A stretch of 64,000 bases of DNA from Lachnospiraceae bacterium (GCA_902362715.1 CABIXN010000002.1:124001-188000), one strand, 5' to 3'; shown: positions 8,426-17,384, counted from the first letter of the stretch. Program-made: numbers and translations. The notes: generated by a model from the sequence alone, not told the origin.

Positions 8426-8620
8426 ATTGACAGAATAGCCCGGTATAAGAAAATTACAGAGGATTCTAAGTTTTCGGAATATTATCTGCTTGGAACTCTG
8501 CTGAGTAATTGGCACATATCTGTGTGTTTTTCAGGCAGATAAATTTCTGAAATAATATTAAGAATAAAACAGAGTTCATAGTGGTTTGTTTTCCATTGGA
8601 TAAAGCTTGATCATTAGAAG
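8426..8620. other. Non-coding stretch after the importer operon
   Basis: No gene is seen. The sequence has imperfect nested inverted repeats (TATCTGC with GCAGATA, AACTCTG with CAGAGTT), so a structured 3' untranslated RNA is possible. A strong terminator follows at 8621. Confidence 0.4.
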
Positions 8621-8667
8621 CCTGTAAATCGGATACAAAAAATGTATCCGGTTTGCAGGTTTTTTTC
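8621..8667 (+). terminator. Terminator of the importer operon
   Basis: CCTGTAAATCGGATACA pairs with TGTATCCGGTTTGCAGG (long stem with a few wobbles), followed by T7 and C. It separates importer transcription from the catabolic operon promoter. Confidence 0.9.
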
Positions 8668-8711
8668 TATTCAGCGAGCCTGCTGTATCTGGCGCAGAAA
8701 ATATTAATACA

Positions 8712-8785
8712 GGACATATGTCCTAAAAAAAGAAAATGGCGGAGGGACATCTGTCGTATATGAAAAATATGCCTTTTGTTATAGT
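8712..8785 (+). promoter_or_regulatory. Promoter of the glycyl-radical catabolic operon with paired Crp/Fnr-type operators
   Basis: GGACATATGTCC (8712-8723, perfect palindrome) and GGACATCTGTCG (8745-8756) have centres 33 bp apart. The -10 box TATAGT (8780-8785) places them at about -74.5 and -41.5. No good -35 box is seen, as expected for a promoter that depends on an activator. The geometry is the same as in the importer promoter. Confidence 0.82.
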
Positions 8786-8818
8786 GAAATCAGAAAAAAG
8801 TAAAGGAGAGTTTTTACA

Positions 8819-9616
8819 ATGTTAAAATTAAATGACAAAGTGGCCATCGTTACAGGCGGCGGCCGTGGAAATGGACGAGGAGTGGCAATGGCTCTGGCTG
8901 ATCATGGAGCAGCTGTAATGGTATGTGATATCAATGAGGAAAATGCAAAGAATGTTGCTGAAGAAATTTGTAATGCAGGCGGACGTGCAGTTGCAGCCTT
9001 CTGTGATGTAACAGATCCTGCCAGTGTTGAGGACATGGTAAAAGCAACTGTAGATGCTTTTGGTCCGGTAACAACATTGATTAATAACGCAGGGGTTATT
9101 TACTGGAAGTCTTTCTTTGAACAGACATTGGAGGAGTTCCAAAGAGAGGTAAGAATCAATCTGGAAAGTGTATTTATTGTTACAAAGGCGGTTGTAAAAA
9201 GTATGTTGGAACATGGGGTGAAAGCTGGTTCTGTCGTGAATTTTTCCTCTGAGGCAGTGAGCTCAAGTTTTCCGGAGGGAATCGGTTACAGTGCTTCTAA
9301 AGGTGGTGTTCAGGCTATTACCCTTGCACTGGCAGGTTACCTGGCGCCATATGGCATACGTGTAAACTCTATTGCGCCAGGCCCGACACCTACTGGAATG
9401 AACACATTTATGCATGAAGCTGCAGATCAGATTGGAAAAACCATTCCGATGGGACGCTGCGGAGATCCGTATAATGATCATGGAAGAATTTGCTGCTTCT
9501 TGGCATCTGATGAGTATTCAGGCTGGATTACAGCCGAAAATGTTCTTGTAGACGGCGGAAAAGTAAAGATTCCGGCTGTGTATAACCCCAGTGAGGCGCC
9601 TGTATTTCATACTTAA
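8819..9616 (+). CDS. Short-chain dehydrogenase/reductase (SDR family)
   Basis: The 265-residue Rossmann-fold oxidoreductase has the TGGGRGNG cofactor motif from residue 12, an NNAG motif (LINNAG), a serine-containing VNFSSE strand, and the catalytic YSASK with Tyr157 and Lys161. The acidic residue at the end of the second strand (MVCDINEE) suggests NAD(H) rather than NADP(H). It is the first gene of the operon, after GGAGAG, and probably interconverts a hydroxyl and a ketone on the imported compound or an intermediate. The exact substrate cannot be told. A 20-base gap separates it from the M24 gene. Confidence 0.9.
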   Translation: MLKLNDKVAIVTGGGRGNGRGVAMALADHGAAVMVCDINEENAKNVAEEICNAGGRAVAAFCDVTDPASVEDMVKATVDAFGPVTTLINNAGVIYWKSFFEQTLEEFQREVRINLESVFIVTKAVVKSMLEHGVKAGSVVNFSSEAVSSSFPEGIGYSASKGGVQAITLALAGYLAPYGIRVNSIAPGPTPTGMNTFMHEAADQIGKTIPMGRCGDPYNDHGRICCFLASDEYSGWITAENVLVDGGKVKIPAVYNPSEAPVFHT

Positions 9617-9636
9617 AATGGTGCGGAGGTAAAATT

Positions 9637-10839
9637 ATGGACCGTCAGTTGAAAGAAAATGTATTTCTTCCTGTTTCAGACAATGAATTAAACCGACGAT
9701 GGATAGCCGTGCGGGAAGAAATGAGAAAAAACGGGATAGACTGTCTGGTAATTCAGAACAGTGAAGCCCACATGGGCGGGTATATCAGATGGTTTATTGA
9801 TATGCCTGCAAAATTCGGAACGCCCGCCACAGTACTGTTTCCGGCGGATGATGAGATGACTGTGATTACAGAAGGCAATATACCGGAACTGGTACTGCCC
9901 GGCTGGATGATGAGAGGCATAAAAGAAAATATTGTCCGCCCGTATTACCGGAGTATCTATTATACAAATACATTGGATGGAGAAGCGGCGGCAGCAGCCA
10001 TCAGAGCGTCCGGTTATAAAAAAATAGGGATTGTTGCAAAGGGACTGATGTCAGCCTGTTTTTATGAATACATAAAAGAAAACCTTACAGATGTAGAATT
10101 TGTAGATGCAACAGATTTAGTAGATCAGATTAAATGCATTAAAAGTTCTGAGGAAATTGCTCTTATCCGAAGAACAGCGGAAATAACAGGTGCTGCCTTT
10201 GCGGCAGTTCCGGCATTTATAAGACCTGGAAGAAAAGAGTATGAAGTAGCAAACGATATACGTCATATTCTAACGGATCTGGGAAGTGAAGAACAGTTAA
10301 TCATGGTTTGCTCGGCGCCTATGGGGGAGCCGGCAGGGCATAAACTGCCGTTTTTTATGAACCGTACATTGCAAAAAGGTGATCAGGTAATGGTAATGCT
10401 GGAAGTATCCGGTCCGGGCGGATTTTATCAGGAAGTAGGACGTACAATCTGTATCGGGGAGCCATCCAGGCGGCTGACAGATGCCTGGATGGCAGCCAGG
10501 GACGCTCAGCGAAGAGCGGCAGAGATATTGAAAGAAGGAGCATGCCCGGCTGATGTCTGCAGGATTAACAATGATTATATGGAAAAAAGAGGTTTTCCGT
10601 CCCGCAATATGATATTTGCGCACGGACAAGGATATGAACTTGCAGAGCGGCCTGTAATTTACGGATCAGAGACTATGGCAATACGGTCCAATATGAATAT
10701 TGCCGTACATCCTTTTGGGATTACCGATGATGTATATGCGTTTTGCTGCGATAATTTTCTGACCGGTCCAGATGGTGCAGAGCCGTTAAGTACAGTACCG
10801 TTGGAGATTATGACAGCACAGAGCAGTCCATGGTATTAA
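9637..10839 (+). CDS. Creatinase/aminopeptidase-P-like (M24) protein with degenerate metal site
   Basis: The 400-residue pita-bread-fold protein has an N-terminal creatinase domain (1-150) and a C-terminal M24 domain. Active M24 peptidases carry five metal ligands (D, D, H, E, E). Here the aspartate positions read MLEVSGPGGFYQEVGRT, the histidine remains in AHGQGYE, and the first glutamate position reads NIAVHP, so the di-metal site looks lost, as in creatinase. It may therefore be a metal-free C-N or C-O hydrolase or lyase acting on a small molecule, not a peptidase. Its place in a carbohydrate-like operon is odd and could mean the imported substrate is conjugated. RBS is GGAGG. Confidence 0.8.
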   Translation: MDRQLKENVFLPVSDNELNRRWIAVREEMRKNGIDCLVIQNSEAHMGGYIRWFIDMPAKFGTPATVLFPADDEMTVITEGNIPELVLPGWMMRGIKENIVRPYYRSIYYTNTLDGEAAAAAIRASGYKKIGIVAKGLMSACFYEYIKENLTDVEFVDATDLVDQIKCIKSSEEIALIRRTAEITGAAFAAVPAFIRPGRKEYEVANDIRHILTDLGSEEQLIMVCSAPMGEPAGHKLPFFMNRTLQKGDQVMVMLEVSGPGGFYQEVGRTICIGEPSRRLTDAWMAARDAQRRAAEILKEGACPADVCRINNDYMEKRGFPSRNMIFAHGQGYELAERPVIYGSETMAIRSNMNIAVHPFGITDDVYAFCCDNFLTGPDGAEPLSTVPLEIMTAQSSPWY

Positions 10840-10869
10840 AGCGGGATAACGGCAAAGGAAGGACAGCTT

Positions 10870-11649
10870 ATGAAAGGCATTGTATTTGACATACAGCGCT
10901 ATTCTATTCATGACGGGCCGGGTATTCGAACAGTGGTATTTTTGAAAGGATGTCCCCTTCAGTGTTTGTGGTGCTGTAATCCGGAATCTCAGAATCCAGA
11001 GCCGGAAGCAGAATATCATGAGAAACAAAAGATAATGGGCAGCGTCTGGGAAGCAGAAGGGATTCTTGAAGAAATACAGAAAGACAGAGACTGTTACCGT
11101 CATTCCGGCGGAGGGGTAACGCTTTCCGGAGGAGAAGTGCTTATGCAGCCTGGATTTGCTGCTGAAATATTGCAGTGGTGTTGTGAGAGAAACATCCATA
11201 CGGCTGTTGAGACCTCCGGATATGGCGCCTGGGAAGCAATAGAAAAAATTCTGCCATGGACGGATCTGTTTTTGTACGATCTGAAACATATGGATAAAAT
11301 GACGCATAAAATACTGACCGGTGTTTCCAACCAACTAATACTGGAAAATGCCCGGAGGATAGCACAGACGGGAAAAGAAATAATAATACGTATGCCCTTT
11401 GTGCCGGGCTGTAATACAGAAAAAGAAAACATTGACAATATGGTAACGTTTATGAAATCTGCAGAGATCCGTACCATACATCTGATGCCCTTTCATCAGC
11501 TTGGAAAAGACAAGTACAGACGGCTTGGCAGAGAGTATCTGCTAGCAGGGAAGGCGTCTTTGAATCAAGATAAAGAAGGTGCCCGCCGGCTGCAGGAGGT
11601 CTGTAATCAGTTGAAAGATCAGGGGTTTTGGGCAGCTGTGGGCGGATAA
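10870..11649 (+). CDS. Glycyl-radical enzyme activating protein (radical SAM)
   Basis: The product is 259 residues. A radical-SAM cluster motif C-x3-C-x2-C lies at Cys28, Cys32 and Cys35 after the family signature HDGPGIRT, with GGGVTLSGGE further on. It should abstract hydrogen from the glycine of the glycyl-radical enzyme encoded two genes downstream, using SAM and a 4Fe-4S cluster. Unlike most dehydratase or lyase activases (for example CutD), it has no inserted eight-cysteine ferredoxin-like region: the sequence runs from CCNPES straight to the next helix. Its length matches pyruvate formate-lyase activase (about 246 residues). Confidence 0.93.
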   Translation: MKGIVFDIQRYSIHDGPGIRTVVFLKGCPLQCLWCCNPESQNPEPEAEYHEKQKIMGSVWEAEGILEEIQKDRDCYRHSGGGVTLSGGEVLMQPGFAAEILQWCCERNIHTAVETSGYGAWEAIEKILPWTDLFLYDLKHMDKMTHKILTGVSNQLILENARRIAQTGKEIIIRMPFVPGCNTEKENIDNMVTFMKSAEIRTIHLMPFHQLGKDKYRRLGREYLLAGKASLNQDKEGARRLQEVCNQLKDQGFWAAVGG

Positions 11650-11670
11650 CATAAAGTATAGAAAGGATAA

Positions 11671-12702
11671 ATGAAAAATATGAAAACCATTATTTCATCA
11701 AATCCCGGGCAGGTGTGTCTGGGAAATATACCTGTACCAAAACCGGGAAAGTATGAAGCTTTAGTAAAAATCGAAGCATGTGCCATCTGTAACCACACAG
11801 ATATGATGTTTGTAAACCGTGAGTTTGGCGGTCCGGAGGGAGGAGGCCATCCTGAGGGAGTTCCGATAAATCTTGGTCATGAATCCTGTGGTGTTGTAAT
11901 TGAAGTGGGTGAGAAGTGCCGCAGTTTTAAAGTAGGGGACAGAGTGCTGCGGGCACATACCTGGGGGCACTATCCGGGGGGAATTGGATCTGAAGGCGGT
12001 ATGAGTGAGTATGGGGTTGTTCAGGATTATGCAGCTATTCAGGAAGATGGAGCAGATATCCCTCTGAACTATCAGGCCACAAAACACCAGATCCTTCCTC
12101 AGGGAATTGACAGTGTTCAGGGGGCAGTTATGATTACCCTGAAAGAGACATGGCAGACACTGCGTAATTTTGATATAAAGCCCGGAGAACCTCTTGGCAT
12201 TGTGGGAACCGGTCCCGTTGCTGTTTGCTTTGCAAAATTTGCAAAGCTCATGGGTGCGTCTCCCATCGTAGTTTTCGGACGTCGGAAAGATCATGAAAAA
12301 AAATTTAAGGATGCCGGGGCAGATTTGTATGTTGTGGGAGATGATTTTCCAAACGAATTGCAGAAAATTATCACAGACGGAGGCCTTGGAAAAGTAATAG
12401 AAGCAGTGGGTAGTGATTCAGCGCTGAAAATGTGTCTGGATGTAGCAGGAGAAAAAGGAACGGTGCAGTTATACGGAGCGGCACCCGGTTTAAAATGGGA
12501 AGATTCTTTGCGCAGCGATCCGAGAGTGTGGGTGAAATGGCCGGACGAAGAAGATGCCAATGAGGAAATGGCGAAATTAATTCTGGAAGGGGAAGTGAAT
12601 CCTTATGAATATATCAGCCATGTACTGCAGCCGGAGGACTGCCAGTATGGATTTGATCTTGTAAAAAAACATAATGCAACAAAGGTAGTATTTTTGTTTT
12701 AG
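11671..12702 (+). CDS. Zinc-binding alcohol dehydrogenase (MDR superfamily)
   Basis: The 343-residue medium-chain dehydrogenase has a GroES-like N-terminal domain with catalytic zinc ligands (CAICNHTD, GHESCG) and a Rossmann domain (GIVGTGPVAVCFAKFAKLMGA). The four-cysteine structural zinc lobe is absent; that loop reads RAHTWGHYPGGIGSEGG. It probably oxidises or reduces a polyol, ketose or aldehyde intermediate with NAD(H). It sits between the activase and the glycyl-radical enzyme, so its substrate or product is likely linked to the radical step. RBS GAAAGGA. Confidence 0.88.
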   Translation: MKNMKTIISSNPGQVCLGNIPVPKPGKYEALVKIEACAICNHTDMMFVNREFGGPEGGGHPEGVPINLGHESCGVVIEVGEKCRSFKVGDRVLRAHTWGHYPGGIGSEGGMSEYGVVQDYAAIQEDGADIPLNYQATKHQILPQGIDSVQGAVMITLKETWQTLRNFDIKPGEPLGIVGTGPVAVCFAKFAKLMGASPIVVFGRRKDHEKKFKDAGADLYVVGDDFPNELQKIITDGGLGKVIEAVGSDSALKMCLDVAGEKGTVQLYGAAPGLKWEDSLRSDPRVWVKWPDEEDANEEMAKLILEGEVNPYEYISHVLQPEDCQYGFDLVKKHNATKVVFLF

Positions 12703-12747
12703 ATTTAAGAATTCAGGCGCTGAAGAGAACCTGATAAAGGAGGCTGG

Positions 12748-15243
12748 ATGATGGAAGAACAAAAGAAAGATATTTTTACTCCATGGTGGACAGAGAGAAA
12801 TGTTCCCTGGAGAGGAAATTTGTTTGAGGGAATGATTCTCAGTGAAGAAGATACAGGGGAAAAGCGTATTCAGAAAATTCGTAAAGGAATGTTGACACGT
12901 TATAAATCCGGAAAACGTCGTCTTTCTTTTCAATGGGCGAGAAGTGTGACCCATTCTTATATGCAGACGGAAGGCAGACATCCGGCTATCCGGCGTGCAT
13001 TGTCTATAAAGAAGGGGCTTCATGAGATTTCTATAGGGCTGACTGAGGGACAGCTGCTTATGGGCGGCGCTTCCTGCGGGCCTCATTATGTAGATTTTAA
13101 CCCGCATTTTCCGGCACTTGACTTCCCCAGGAAAGGTTCTTGTGAGGAACTGGATCGTATTTATGTCTATGATAAGACAGAACTGGAAGCATTTCAGAGA
13201 GACATATTGCCATTCTGGGAAAATAAAGGAAGAATGGACTACTTTTGCATGGAAATGTCTGAAAATTATCAGGAGGCGTGGAAATATCTAAATGACAGTC
13301 AATGTTATATTCCCACGGTAGGCGGCCCTCTTGCTCATACAATTCAGGACTATAAAACAGTTCTGCAAAAAGGAATGCTGGGAGTAATTGCTGATATCAG
13401 AGAGCAGATAAAGTCTCTTGATATGACGCATCCGGACGGAATGAAAACACTGGAAAGACGAAACCAGTATGAAGCCATGATAATAGCCGGGGAAGCAATG
13501 ATTGATTATGCGCAGAGAAATGCGGACTATGCGCAGAAACTTGCTGATGCGGAACCGGAGGATAAGCGGCGTACGGAATTGGTGGAAATGGCACGTATCT
13601 GCAAAAAGGTGCCGGCATATCCGGCAGAATCCTGGTGGGAAGCGCTGCAGTGCTTTCATTTTTTAAGGGCAGCTACAGCTCTGATTGAGGGGATGGATTC
13701 CCATTCTGCAGGCAGGTTTGATCAGTATATGCTGCCCTGGCTGCAGAATGATCTGGAAAATGGAACAATTACCAGGAAAAAAGCTCAGGAGCTTTTGGAG
13801 TGTCTTTTCCTGAAATGGAATGAGAGTACAGCATTTACCATGGGTTTGGGGTGTCCAAGGGGAAATAATGACAAAATCAATATAAGCGGTATGGATGAAC
13901 TGGGGCGGGACTGTACCAACGAGCTTTCTTTTATGCTTCTGGAAGCTCACGCCCATGTACATCTGACGGATCCGGCCTTATCTGTAAGAGTGCATCATAA
14001 GACACCGGAAAAACTGCTGATCTGCACCCTGGAACTTCTCCGTCTTGGAGGGGGGCTGCCTCTGCTTTTAAATGATGATGCAATTGTGGCAGGTATGACT
14101 GCCAATTGTCAGGTGGAATTAAAAGATGCCAGAAATTACGGTGATGTAGGTTGTCAGGAAAATGTGACGGATCCTAATATGACCGGAGCTGATACTTCAG
14201 GAAGGCAAAATGGAGGTTTTTTCAGTCTGGTAAAACCGATTGAGCTTGCATTGTGGAATGGTATAAATCCACAAAACGGCAGACAGGCAGGCCCCAAAAC
14301 CGGGGATGTGCAAAGTTTCCTCTCAATGGAAGCGTTTATGGAGGCTGTTGGCAGACAGATGGAATATGCAGTAGAGATGAATGTAATTGCAAATAATGTA
14401 AATGATTATGTTTTTACCGCTTATTATCCTTCTGTCTGGCATAACCTGATGCATCCTACTCCCCGAAGGACAGGAATTGATTTCGTGGCAGGGGGAGCAA
14501 AATATAATTGGACTGGCCCGCTGGGAATCGGACTTGCTACTGCCGGAGATATACTTGCAGCAGTGGATACGCTGATATTTAAGCAAAAGGAAACAGCTTG
14601 GCCGGTACTAATGGAGGCTTTGAAAAATAACTGGACAGGATATGAAGCGCTTCGGCAAAAATGTATTCAGGCACCTAAATATGGCTGTGATGATCCATAC
14701 GCTGATAATTGGAGTAAGCGCATTCTGGACATGTGGTTTTCTTCTCTGGAATCGTATGGAACAGCTCATGGAGGACATTTTATCGGTGGATTAATAAGTA
14801 TGGACAGTTATATTACCCTGGGCCATCAGACGGGAGCTACTCCTGATGGAAGAAGAGCCGGGGAGCATTTGTCAGATTCAGTGGCCCCCTCCAGGTATTC
14901 CGATTCCAGAGGAATAACAGCAAGACACTTTTCTGCGGCAAGAGCTATAGATACTTATCATACAACTAATGGTGTTACGTTTAATCAGAGATTTAGTATG
15001 ACAACAGTGAACACATCCAGAGATATTGCAAAGTGGGCAGATCTGGTGCGTACATACATGGATGCCGGCGGGCAGCAGATACAGTATCTGGTTGTCAGTG
15101 CCGAAGATTTAAAAGAAGCCCAGAAAAATCCTGATGAATACAGAGATCTGCTTGTCCGGGTGGGGGGATATAGTGCGGTGTTTGTAGATCTGACAAAAGA
15201 ACTGCAGGATTCTATTATGGCAAGAGAAGAATTGGCAGTATAA
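12748..15243 (+). CDS. Glycyl-radical enzyme of uncertain reaction (PFL/dehydratase superfamily)
   Basis: The product is 831 residues, typical for glycyl-radical dehydratases and lyases. The N-terminal PFL-like domain ends near residue 690. The active-site loop reads DVGCQEN, giving thiyl Cys469 and Glu471 in a C-x-E arrangement. The glycyl-radical loop is RVGGYSA with Gly807, near the C terminus as required. Pyruvate formate-lyase has two adjacent cysteines, so this is not a formate-lyase; the C-x-E pattern is that of dehydratases, CutC-like C-N lyases, C-S lyases and decarboxylases. Many characterised members have GCVEP, so GCQEN marks a different subgroup. An in-frame ATG at 12751 has better RBS spacing. 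The enzyme is oxygen-sensitive and strictly anaerobic. Confidence 0.92.
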   Translation: MMEEQKKDIFTPWWTERNVPWRGNLFEGMILSEEDTGEKRIQKIRKGMLTRYKSGKRRLSFQWARSVTHSYMQTEGRHPAIRRALSIKKGLHEISIGLTEGQLLMGGASCGPHYVDFNPHFPALDFPRKGSCEELDRIYVYDKTELEAFQRDILPFWENKGRMDYFCMEMSENYQEAWKYLNDSQCYIPTVGGPLAHTIQDYKTVLQKGMLGVIADIREQIKSLDMTHPDGMKTLERRNQYEAMIIAGEAMIDYAQRNADYAQKLADAEPEDKRRTELVEMARICKKVPAYPAESWWEALQCFHFLRAATALIEGMDSHSAGRFDQYMLPWLQNDLENGTITRKKAQELLECLFLKWNESTAFTMGLGCPRGNNDKINISGMDELGRDCTNELSFMLLEAHAHVHLTDPALSVRVHHKTPEKLLICTLELLRLGGGLPLLLNDDAIVAGMTANCQVELKDARNYGDVGCQENVTDPNMTGADTSGRQNGGFFSLVKPIELALWNGINPQNGRQAGPKTGDVQSFLSMEAFMEAVGRQMEYAVEMNVIANNVNDYVFTAYYPSVWHNLMHPTPRRTGIDFVAGGAKYNWTGPLGIGLATAGDILAAVDTLIFKQKETAWPVLMEALKNNWTGYEALRQKCIQAPKYGCDDPYADNWSKRILDMWFSSLESYGTAHGGHFIGGLISMDSYITLGHQTGATPDGRRAGEHLSDSVAPSRYSDSRGITARHFSAARAIDTYHTTNGVTFNQRFSMTTVNTSRDIAKWADLVRTYMDAGGQQIQYLVVSAEDLKEAQKNPDEYRDLLVRVGGYSAVFVDLTKELQDSIMAREELAV

Positions 15244-15302
15244 GTATTCATTAAAAAAGAGATATGAAAATTCCAGATATAAAATTTAAAAGGAGAAAGT
15301 AA

Positions 15303-15761
15303 ATGAAGATTGCGATTGGAGCAGATGCATCAGGATTTGAATTAAAAGAAGCTGTTAGAAAGCATTTGGAAGAGCTTAATATAGAATATACAGATTTTGC
15401 AAAAGAAGCCAGGGATTACTACGAGATTGTTCCTGAGGCTGTGCCGGCCGTACAGAGGGGAGATTTTGATTTCGGAATTCTCTGTTGTGGAACAGGTATG
15501 GGGATGGCGCAGATGGCCAACAGCTATCAGGGGATTCGGGCTGCGGTGGTGGAAAGTACCTATACAGCTAAAATGAGCAGAGCTATTAATAATTCAAATA
15601 TTCTGACAATGGGAGGATTTGTCGTAGCGCCATTTATGGCATGTGAGATGGTAGATGTTTTCCTAAACACTCAGATTACAGATGGACTGGATGATTTTCA
15701 TGATTTTCTGCTGGATGCCCAGAAAAGAATCAAAGCAGTAGAAAAAACAATATACGGATAG
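15303..15761 (+). CDS. RpiB/LacAB-family sugar-phosphate isomerase
   Basis: The 152-residue protein is close in length to RpiB (about 149). It begins KIAIGADASGFELKEAV, the RpiB nucleotide-like fold, and has the catalytic loop GILCCGTGMGMAQMAN with Cys62 at the RpiB general-base position. The RpiB phosphate-binding histidines (CHD and RxHN) are replaced (VVESTY, SRAINN), so the substrate probably differs from ribose 5-phosphate. RpiB relatives isomerise tetrulose phosphates (EryI/LerI), which would fit the DhaL/DhaK kinase genes that follow. AGGAG precedes the ATG. Confidence 0.85.
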   Translation: MKIAIGADASGFELKEAVRKHLEELNIEYTDFAKEARDYYEIVPEAVPAVQRGDFDFGILCCGTGMGMAQMANSYQGIRAAVVESTYTAKMSRAINNSNILTMGGFVVAPFMACEMVDVFLNTQITDGLDDFHDFLLDAQKRIKAVEKTIYG

Positions 15762-15778
15762 AGAAAGAGGGGATTAAT

Positions 15779-16378
15779 ATGGCAGTTTCATTAGAACAGT
15801 GGAAAAAAATGTTTTTGGCGGCGGCAGATCTGCTGTTGGAAAATGCAGAAAACCTTTCCCGGACAGATGCTGTTATCGGAGATGGAGATCATGGTATTAC
15901 GATGACCAAAATTGCTAATCTTATCAAAGAAAAGGCTGCAAAAGATTATATAAAAACTCCGGACTTTTTTGAAGACCTGGGCTGGGGGACTGTTAATGTT
16001 CAGGGCGGAAGTGCAGGACCGTTGTTTGGCACATTTATTACCGGTATGCAGGAAGCCAAGGAAGATGCGTCGGTAGCAGATGTGTTGGAATGTGCATTAA
16101 AAGAATTGCAGGGTATGAGTAACGCAAAAATCGGGGAAAAAACCATGATGGATGCATTGATTCCAGCAGTGGAAGCAATGAAGAATGCGGAAAGTGATGA
16201 AGAAGCTCTTGAACTTGGAGCAAAAGCAGCTGCAAAAGGTGCTGAAGATACGGCAGATTATATAGCAAAATATGGGAGAGCAAAAAATTATGGTGAAAAA
16301 TCTATTGGAGTAAAAGACGCGGGAGCATGTTCCATGGCCCTTATTTTTGAAGGATTGAGACAGGGATATTACAGATAG
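15779..16378 (+). CDS. dhaL: Dihydroxyacetone kinase-like subunit DhaL (nucleotide-binding)
   Basis: The 199-residue product is normal length for DhaL, with the nucleotide/magnesium loop GDGDHG (Asp35, Asp37) and an SAGPLFG phosphate loop. DhaL binds the nucleotide and passes phosphate to the substrate held by DhaK. No PTS subunit DhaM is in the window, so the pair may use ATP directly or take DhaM from elsewhere. Relatives act on dihydroxyacetone, erythrulose or similar ketoses. It lies directly upstream of dhaK, in the reverse of the common K-L order. Confidence 0.9.
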   Translation: MAVSLEQWKKMFLAAADLLLENAENLSRTDAVIGDGDHGITMTKIANLIKEKAAKDYIKTPDFFEDLGWGTVNVQGGSAGPLFGTFITGMQEAKEDASVADVLECALKELQGMSNAKIGEKTMMDALIPAVEAMKNAESDEEALELGAKAAAKGAEDTADYIAKYGRAKNYGEKSIGVKDAGACSMALIFEGLRQGYYR

Positions 16379-16388
16379 GAGGAAGAGT

Positions 16389-17384
16389 ATGAAAATGAAA
16401 AAATTTCTGAACAGTCCAAATACACTGACAGATGAAATGCTGGAGGGATATGGACTGGCAGCAGCTGATATTGTAGAAGTCAGAGGGCATCTGGTAATCA
16501 GTAAAGGATTAAAGACCGCTGATCGGGTAACGGTAGTTACCATGGGCGGTTCCGGACATGAACCGGCTCAGGCGGGATTTGTAGGTGAGGGTATGCTGGA
16601 TATTCAGGTTGTAGGTGATGTATTTGCTGCTCCGAGTCCTCAGTCTGTATATGAAGCGCTGCAGCTGGCGGATAAGGGACATGGGGTATTGCTCCTTGTG
16701 CTGAACCATGCGGGAGATATGTTATGCGCTAATATGGTAATTAAGATGGCGGAGAAGGCAGGAATAAAAGTGAAAAAAGTTGTTACCCAGGAGGATATCT
16801 CAAACGCACCCAGAAGTAATGCGGCAGACCGCCGGGGGCTTGCGGGAGCTATTCCATTATACCACATTGCCGCAGCCGCATGCAGAGAAGGGAAAACTTT
16901 GGATGAGGCAGCAGATCTTGCACAGAAATATGCTGATTCCATGGCAACAATTTCTGTTGCAGTCCGATGTGCTACTCATCCGGCAAACGGAGAGTCCTTT
17001 GGAGATCTGGGAGATGAAGATATGGAAATCGGTATGGGACAGCACGGTGAAGGCGGTGGAGGGCGTCAGCCATTAAAAACGGCCAGAGAAACCATTTCCA
17101 TTATGGCAGATGCGTTGATAAAAGATATCCCGTTAAAGAGAGGCGATAAGTGTTTTGTAATGATAAATGGAACTGGTGCAACTACACTGATGGAGATGTT
17201 TATCCTTTATAAAGACTGTGTTCATTATTTGAAAGAGCAGGGAATAGAAGTTGTTGCGAATATGGTGGGAGAGATTCTGACAGTACAGGAGCAGGCAGGA
17301 TTTCAGCTGAATATAGCTAAATGGGATGATGAATGTCTGCGGCTCTGGAATACTCCTGTCCATACATTTGCATTATCGAAATAG
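16389..17384 (+). CDS. dhaK: Dihydroxyacetone kinase-like subunit DhaK (substrate-binding)
   Basis: The 331-residue protein has DhaK family blocks: VTMGGSGHEPAQAGFVGEGMLD, GDVFAAPS, and GQHGEGGGGR with His219 equivalent to the histidine that binds the substrate carbonyl as a hemiaminal in E. coli DhaK. It binds a short ketose covalently and DhaL phosphorylates it. RBS AGGAGG. In this operon the substrate may be a ketose made by the SDR or alcohol dehydrogenase, and the phosphorylated product would feed the isomerase and aldolase. Confidence 0.92.
   Translation: MKMKKFLNSPNTLTDEMLEGYGLAAADIVEVRGHLVISKGLKTADRVTVVTMGGSGHEPAQAGFVGEGMLDIQVVGDVFAAPSPQSVYEALQLADKGHGVLLLVLNHAGDMLCANMVIKMAEKAGIKVKKVVTQEDISNAPRSNAADRRGLAGAIPLYHIAAAACREGKTLDEAADLAQKYADSMATISVAVRCATHPANGESFGDLGDEDMEIGMGQHGEGGGGRQPLKTARETISIMADALIKDIPLKRGDKCFVMINGTGATTLMEMFILYKDCVHYLKEQGIEVVANMVGEILTVQEQAGFQLNIAKWDDECLRLWNTPVHTFALSK

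Noticed and set aside
12748..15243. Pyruvate formate-lyase
   Set aside because: The active site has a single Cys in a C-x-E loop, not the adjacent cysteine pair of PFL.
16038..16543. Minus-strand open frames in dhaL/dhaK
   Set aside because: They are shadows of conserved genes in the other strand and have odd composition.
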